DNA of 8,892 bases from SM23-28-2 sp964512285 (GTDB lineage: Bacteria; Chloroflexota; Dehalococcoidia; SM23-28-2). The notes below the pieces were generated by a model. That model was not told the origin of the DNA. It saw only the letters and a list, made by a program, of their open reading frames with translations, and did not search any database. How positions within the stretch are numbered: position 1 is the first letter of the stretch; every line of letters begins with the position of its first letter. Made by a program: the position numbers and the translations under genes. Below are positions 5,623 to 8,892 of the stretch, in pieces. The stretch is taken from NCBI GenBank assembly GCA_964512285.1, contig CAZEJO010000055.1, positions 1 to 8,892 of the forward strand, read 5' to 3'.

Positions 5623-6105
5623 ATGAAGTACAAGGTCAGCGTCGAGAGGAACACCCTCGGCTTCGCCGCCGCCCATCTCACCACTTCGCAGGGCCAGGCC
5701 GAGCCGCTGCACGGCCACAACTACGACCTACTGGTGGAGGTAGAGGGCGACCTCACTGAGGACGCCTGGGTGCTAGACTTCGGCGAGTTGAAGAGGATCG
5801 TCGGGGCTCTGTGCCAACAGCTCGACCACCGCTTCCTCTTGGCACGCGATAACCCGGCTCTTGAGGTCAGCGATCTGGGTGATGCTTGGCAGATCGCGGC
5901 TGATAATCGACGTTATGTCATACCCAAGAGCGATGTGTGTGCTCTGCCCCTGGACAACTCCACCGCCGAGCGCCTGGCCGAATGGTTCTGCCACCGCCTG
6001 GCGGAGGCACTGGCCGAGCGAGGCAATATCACCTCCATCACCGTCGGCGTGGAGGAGGCGCCCGGTCAGGCCGGCTGGTGCACCCTCAGCCTGAGCAACC
6101 GTTGA
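5623..6105 (+). CDS. 6-pyruvoyl-tetrahydropterin synthase family protein, probably PTPS-III type
   Basis: The fold is clear in the 160 residues. Zinc ligands are His18 (FAAAHL) and His30/His32 (LHGHNY). The catalytic Asp68-His69 pair is in LDHRFLL, the pterin-binding Glu145 in VEEAPGQAGW, and LPLDNSTAERLAEW is the usual helix motif. QueD and classical PTPS have a catalytic Cys four residues before HGH; here that place is Ala26 and the next residue is Glu27, giving E-x-x-H-G-H. That is the published PTPS-III signature (Glu, no Cys). Those enzymes make 6-hydroxymethyl-dihydropterin for folate and can replace dihydroneopterin aldolase (FolB). A queuosine role (QueD) is therefore less likely, although automatic annotation would say queD. 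No queC/queE/queF gene is next to it. The start ATG has only a weak ribosome binding site. Confidence 0.9.
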   Translation: MKYKVSVERNTLGFAAAHLTTSQGQAEPLHGHNYDLLVEVEGDLTEDAWVLDFGELKRIVGALCQQLDHRFLLARDNPALEVSDLGDAWQIAADNRRYVIPKSDVCALPLDNSTAERLAEWFCHRLAEALAERGNITSITVGVEEAPGQAGWCTLSLSNR

Positions 6106-6129
6106 CAAGGCGGCCAGAGGTATTATGAT
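6102..6129 (+). promoter_or_regulatory. Strong promoter for the zinc-ribbon-like gene
   Basis: A perfect -35 TTGACA (6102-6107) overlaps the stop codon of the PTPS gene. The -10 TATGAT (6124-6129, 5 of 6 consensus) follows after 16 bp. Transcription would begin near 6136, about 27 nt before the ATG at 6163. This suggests the downstream gene is expressed independently of the PTPS gene. Confidence 0.7.
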
Positions 6130-6162
6130 GAGAATGGAAAAGGCCCAAGAAAGGTCTCCTTC

Positions 6163-6708
6163 ATGCAGATAGACTGGCGAAAGGCCATCGACGAGATCCT
6201 CTCCACCGAGATCTGCTGCCCCCGTTGCGGCGCCCTCGTCGTGGAGGTGATGGTGGGCTACTCACGCGCTCCCTCGGCCAGCCAGTTCGCCCCTCTCTGC
6301 CAGGGCTGCGACCACCGCGAGGGCTGCGACGCCCGCAAGCTGGTGCTGCTGTGCGAGTCCTGCGGCCGCGAGTTGCGCCTGCGCGGGCGCAAGGTGGATC
6401 AGGATGGGATGATGGTCGCCCTCTTCGAGGAGTGCCAGCGCAACCTGGAGGAGAGCCTCGATTACCTGGCTGAATACTGGCGGGAAGACCTAGACATCGA
6501 CCCAGCAGATATGGACAAGCGGCTGGAACAGGTCGACCCTCAGGTCTTCGCACATGAGAACGACTGGCGCCACCACCTGGAGGAGCAGTACCTAAAGTTC
6601 CACCGCTGGTTCCGCGAGCGCGGTCTGCGCATCCCCAATGCCGCCTGGCGCTCCGAGTACGTAGAAGAGATCGTCGTCTTGGGCTACGAGACTCTGCTGG
6701 GCGACTAG
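6163..6708 (+). CDS. Cysteine-rich zinc-ribbon-like protein of unknown function (181 aa)
   Basis: I do not recognise the family. The N-terminal third carries three CxxC knuckles: Cys19-Pro-Arg-Cys22, Cys46-Gln-Gly-Cys49 and Cys64-Glu-Ser-Cys67, plus Cys18 and Cys55. This arrangement would bind one or two zinc ions in a ribbon- or treble-clef-like fold. From about residue 88 the protein is helical and charged (EECQRNLEESLDYLAEYW; later HHLEEQYLKFHRWFRERG), with many Trp/Tyr residues and an acidic C terminus. No signal peptide or membrane segment is seen, so it is cytoplasmic. The ATG has GAAAGG 8 nt upstream; a short AAGG-TCT-CCTT hairpin could cover that binding site. It follows the PTPS gene by 57 bp but has its own promoter. 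A role in nucleic acid or protein binding is only a guess. Confidence 0.8.
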   Translation: MQIDWRKAIDEILSTEICCPRCGALVVEVMVGYSRAPSASQFAPLCQGCDHREGCDARKLVLLCESCGRELRLRGRKVDQDGMMVALFEECQRNLEESLDYLAEYWREDLDIDPADMDKRLEQVDPQVFAHENDWRHHLEEQYLKFHRWFRERGLRIPNAAWRSEYVEEIVVLGYETLLGD

Positions 6709-6800
6709 CGACGCCACGAACGACGATCGTCACCAGGCACAAGAGCTGAGCCAGAGGGCCACCCAGGTAGCCCAGCAGTTGCGTTCAGGCTAACCTTATC

Positions 6801-6824
6801 GCAAAGGCGGCCCGTCCGGGCACC
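6801..6824 (-). terminator. Possible terminator of the arsR-arsM operon
   Basis: On the minus strand GGTGCCC (6824-6818) can pair with GGGC-C-GCC (6813-6806, one bulged C and one G-T pair) around a GGAC loop, followed by TTTGC. It starts 15 nt past the arsM stop. The T tract is short. The rest of the 131-bp gap to the converging gene shows nothing. Confidence 0.35.
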
Positions 6825-6839
6825 GGCTAGACGAACCAC

Positions 6840-7706
6840 CTAGCCATAGCAGCGGTGCGTGCTGAGAACGGGCTTCCGCGCCCGAATGAAGGCACTGACA
6901 AAGTTCGGAAGGGCCTGCCTTGCTTCAGACGAAAGGCTGTCAACAGCCCCCTCGATCTGAGTCCCCCGAAGATCTTCCTCTTTCCAGACTCGCGTGACCT
7001 CGACGCTGACGGCCTCGAAGCCAACGGTCTTCAGCTTGACTACGTACTCGCTTTCCTCCAGAGAGCCTGCCAGACAGCCCGACCACATCTCCAGATTGCG
7101 CCGCAACTCCTCCGGCATGCCGCCCCTGTAGACGATGTCAGAGACGGCGAGACGCCCGCCGGGCTTGAGCACGCGATAGGCCTCGCGGAGCACGCTGTCC
7201 TTATCGGGCGATAGGTTCACCACGCAGTTGCTGATGATCACGTCCACCGAACTGTCAGGCAGAGGAATATTCTCCATCTCCCCCTTGAGGAACTCCACGT
7301 TCTCGATGCCCGCCTTCTGCTGGTTCTGGCGGGCTAGCTCCAGCATCTCGTCGACCATGTCCAGGCCGTAGGCCTTGCCCGTGGGGCCGACTCGCCGCGC
7401 GGAGAGGAGAACGTCGATGCCTCCGCCGCTGCCCAGGTCCAGCACCACCTCGCCCGGATGCAGCTCAGCCAGAGCCACCGGGTTGCCGCAGCCCGCCGAG
7501 GCCAGTACCGCCTCCAAGGGAAGGTCCTTCAGGTCCTCCGACGCGTAGATCTGGCCGCTGATCGGGTTGACAACCTGAGACTCGGCCGGCGGGCAACAGC
7601 TCGGCTGGGGCGAGCAGCAACTAGCACTGGCCCGCTGTGCGGCTTGGCGAGCGAGCTGCGCGTAATGCTCGCCTACTTTTTCCTTGATCTCCTTCTCCTC
7701 GACCAC
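6840..7706 (-). CDS. arsM: Arsenite S-adenosylmethionine methyltransferase ArsM
   Basis: ArsM transfers methyl groups from SAM to trivalent arsenic, giving mono- to trimethyl arsenicals; the last step is volatile. The start is GTG at 7706 (protein beginning MVEEKEIKE), because a full AAGGAGGTG (7719-7711) lies directly upstream. A longer frame from a TTG at 7727 would run through this binding site. In the 288 residues, CC pairs occur at 30-31 and 37-38. The three As(III)-binding cysteines fit SAGCGNP (Cys73), SNCVVNLSPDK (Cys161) and WSGCLAG (Cys211), equivalent to Cys72, Cys174 and Cys224 of the red-alga enzyme. The SAM loop is DLGSGGGIDVL (90-100), with Asp116 in YGLDM following. All catalytic elements are present. 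It follows arsR by 49 bp on the same strand, so it should be induced by As(III). Confidence 0.95.
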   Translation of the reverse strand: MVEEKEIKEKVGEHYAQLARQAAQRASASCCSPQPSCCPPAESQVVNPISGQIYASEDLKDLPLEAVLASAGCGNPVALAELHPGEVVLDLGSGGGIDVLLSARRVGPTGKAYGLDMVDEMLELARQNQQKAGIENVEFLKGEMENIPLPDSSVDVIISNCVVNLSPDKDSVLREAYRVLKPGGRLAVSDIVYRGGMPEELRRNLEMWSGCLAGSLEESEYVVKLKTVGFEAVSVEVTRVWKEEDLRGTQIEGAVDSLSSEARQALPNFVSAFIRARKPVLSTHRCYG

Positions 7707-7710
7707 CAGC

Positions 7711-7719
7711 CACCTCCTT
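7711..7719 (-). promoter_or_regulatory. Full-length ribosome binding site that sets the arsM start
   Basis: AAGGAGGTG on the minus strand is a near-perfect anti-16S match. The GTG at 7706 lies 4 nt beyond it (6 nt after the GGAGG core). A TTG at 7727 lies upstream of the site and cannot use it. Confidence 0.8.
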
Positions 7720-7755
7720 GCATCCAAACTGCCAATATAGCACCGTTTCCGAGGA

Positions 7756-8118
7756 CTACTGGCCCAGACCGCTCAGGGCAGCGACCACCTGACCCAACGC
7801 ATCCTTGCGCAGGCGGTAGTAGCACCATAGCCCGTGCTTCTCAACGTGGAGCAGGCCCGCCTCCTTGAGCACCTTAACGTGATAGGAGATGGTGGGCTGA
7901 CTCAGGGGCGTGCAGGCAACGATGTTGCACTCGCACACGCCGCCCGGGTTCCTGGCCACCAGGCTCAGAATTTGCAGGCGGGTGGAGTCAGAAAGGGCCT
8001 TGAAGACAGCCGCCCAGCGCTTGGCCTCCCTCTCGGCAGCACAGGTGACCTTCGCTGTCAGGCCGGGGCAGCAGCCCTTGGCGATGGAAGTCCTCGGCAT
8101 TTGCTTCACTTGAGCCAT
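7756..8118 (-). CDS. arsR: ArsR-family metalloid-sensing repressor
   Basis: ArsR/SmtB proteins are winged-helix dimers that leave DNA when As(III) binds. The ATG at 8118 gives 120 residues (MAQVKQMPR...). The winged-helix body runs from about 34 to 112: ALSDSTRLQILSL at 41-53, TPLSQPTISYHVKVLKEAGLL (recognition helix, about 70-90) and VEKHGLWCYYRLRKDA (wing). Metal ligands are the VCEC pair (Cys62, Cys64) in the place of the classical ELCVCDL motif. N-terminal Cys16-Cys17 and Cys26 could join the site, as in ArsR types that use an N-terminal cysteine. It lies 49 bp upstream of arsM. The start is close to the predicted transcription start (near 8121), so the mRNA may be almost leaderless; another ATG at 8100 (MPRTS) is possible but has only a weak binding site. 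Confidence 0.93.
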   Translation of the reverse strand: MAQVKQMPRTSIAKGCCPGLTAKVTCAAEREAKRWAAVFKALSDSTRLQILSLVARNPGGVCECNIVACTPLSQPTISYHVKVLKEAGLLHVEKHGLWCYYRLRKDALGQVVAALSGLGQ

Positions 8119-8127
8119 GACACCAAT

Positions 8128-8156
8128 AGCATAAAGCTTATATCGAAAGTTGTCAA
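8128..8156 (-). promoter_or_regulatory. arsR-arsM promoter
   Basis: On the minus strand a perfect TTGACA (8156-8151) is followed after exactly 17 bp by TATGCT (8133-8128, 4 of 6 consensus). Transcription should begin around 8121, only about 3 nt upstream of the arsR ATG. Confidence 0.75.
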
Positions 8157-8159
8157 TAT
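8140..8159 (-). promoter_or_regulatory. Probable ArsR operator
   Basis: A 20-bp imperfect palindrome has arms ATATTGA and TCGATAT separated by 6 bp; six of seven arm positions pair. It covers the whole -35 hexamer and half of the spacer of the arsR promoter, so a bound repressor would block RNA polymerase. AT-rich arms of the form ATAtTGA are typical for the ArsR/SmtB family. This is inferred from position and symmetry. Confidence 0.75.
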
Positions 8160-8202
8160 AGTCCGCCCACAAAACGCCGACTTCTCTTCTCCTGTGTGCG
8201 CC

Positions 8203-8892
8203 CTACCCTGCCGGTCGCGCCCGATAGCCCCAGGAGGTGGTCTCGCCTTCCTCCTCCAGATCCAGCGCAGCTTCGATACGCCCCAGGAGGTCCGTCAGGC
8301 CCCACCCTTTGACCGCCGACACCAGCAGCGCATCCGGCCGCCAGTATCGCAGGGACGCCCGCGCCTCGGTCACACTTTCCAGCCCCTCGATCGGCAACCC
8401 GTCGGGCCCGCAGATGAGGTCCACCTTGTTGAAGACGGTAATGCGAGGCTTGTCGGCCAGGCCCAGGTCGGTCAGAGTGTCCTCCACCGTCTGAGCCTGC
8501 TCGGCAGCATCGGGGTGGGTTATGTCCACCACATGCAGCAGGAGATTGGCCTCGGACAGTTCCTCCAGGGTAGCGCGGAAGGCGGCCACCAGTTGGGTGG
8601 GCAGCTTCTGGATGAACCCGACGGTATCGGTGAGGAGGAACGCTCCGCCCTGCGGCAGGGCTATCCGCCGGGTGACGGGATCGAGCGTGGCGAACAGCTT
8701 GTCCTCCACCAGCACGTCCGCCCCCGACAGGGCCCGCATGAGGGTGCTCTTGCCAGCGTTGGTGTAGCCCACCAGCGAGACCACCGACACCCCCTGGCGC
8801 GCCCGTCGCCGCCGGTAGAGGGCACGCTGCTGCCGCACTTCCTCGAGTTGGCGCTTCAAGCGCTGAATCTTGCGCCGGATCAGGCGGCGGTC
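8203..8892 (-). CDS. hflX: GTPase HflX, 5' part outside window
   Basis: HflX is a ribosome-associated GTPase that splits stalled 70S ribosomes, chiefly under heat stress. The frame runs open to the window edge (229 visible residues); the visible N terminus DRRLIRRKIQRLKRQLEEVRQQR is the coiled-coil end of the HflX-specific domain. The G domain shows G1 GYTNAGKST (visible residues 42-50), the G2-like TLDPVTR, G3 DTVGF (89-93), G4 NKVD (155-158) and G5 LLVSAVKG. The protein ends after the G domain at the TAG at 8203-8205. It is intact in what can be seen. It lies upstream of arsR in the same direction, with 84 bp between the genes; that gap holds the arsR promoter. Confidence 0.95.
   Translation of the reverse strand, partial: DRRLIRRKIQRLKRQLEEVRQQRALYRRRRARQGVSVVSLVGYTNAGKSTLMRALSGADVLVEDKLFATLDPVTRRIALPQGGAFLLTDTVGFIQKLPTQLVAAFRATLEELSEANLLLHVVDITHPDAAEQAQTVEDTLTDLGLADKPRITVFNKVDLICGPDGLPIEGLESVTEARASLRYWRPDALLVSAVKGWGLTDLLGRIEAALDLEEEGETTSWGYRARPAG

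Noticed and set aside
6161..6742. Minus-strand open frame of 193 codons opposite the zinc-ribbon-like gene
   Set aside because: Its translation is dominated by Arg, Gly, Ser and Pro, typical for the antisense of GC-rich genes. The plus strand has a promoter, a ribosome binding site and ordered cysteine knuckles.
6709..6839. tRNA or small RNA in the gap after the zinc-ribbon-like gene
   Set aside because: No cloverleaf or T-arm motif was found; only a weak hairpin near the arsM stop is visible.

Overview
The window looks like a chromosomal segment of an uncultured bacterium. The Chloroflexota, near Dehalococcoidia, are my best guess. This rests on the predicted tmRNA tag (GEPEFALAA), which resembles the short Dehalococcoides tag as I remember it, and on the GC-rich, compact house-keeping genes with GTG starts. 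It is an inference, not a proof. The ends of the window cut two genes: a transposase at the left edge (its 5' part is outside) and hflX at the right edge (its 5' part is outside).

Region 1 (1-2348) is accessory in character. It holds the C-terminal three-quarters of an IS4-type DDE transposase, then four small genes. The first is a 66-residue GIY-YIG-like mini-protein. It meets a 62-residue unknown protein tail to tail, with stop codons overlapping by 4 bp. The other two are a tandem pair of diverged paralogues (148 and 126 residues) that share a WAR[DE]R motif and a C-terminal alpha/beta-like domain. By eye this part is less GC-rich than the rest.

Region 2 (2472-5298, all minus strand) is a protein quality-control block. 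In transcription order it contains ctpA (S41 periplasmic protease), smpB, ssrA (tmRNA, with its own extended -10 promoter and a UUCG-loop terminator) and an FKBP-type prolyl isomerase lipoprotein. SmpB and tmRNA together rescue stalled ribosomes and tag the nascent chains for degradation. CtpA and the FKBP act outside the membrane on protein turnover and folding.

Region 3 (5299-6708, plus strand) begins with a 324-bp divergent promoter region. It is followed by a 6-pyruvoyl-tetrahydropterin synthase homologue whose active-site signature (Glu, no Cys) points to the PTPS-III type of folate biosynthesis rather than QueD. A cysteine-rich, zinc-ribbon-like protein of unknown function follows, with its own near-consensus promoter.

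Region 4 (6840-8892, minus strand) is an arsenic-response operon, arsR-arsM. Its consensus-like promoter overlaps a 20-bp imperfect palindrome that is very probably the ArsR operator. Upstream of it, in the same orientation, is the 3' part of the GTPase gene hflX. No arsenite pump or arsenate reductase is visible in the window.

I found no CRISPR array, tRNA, rRNA or phage structural gene.
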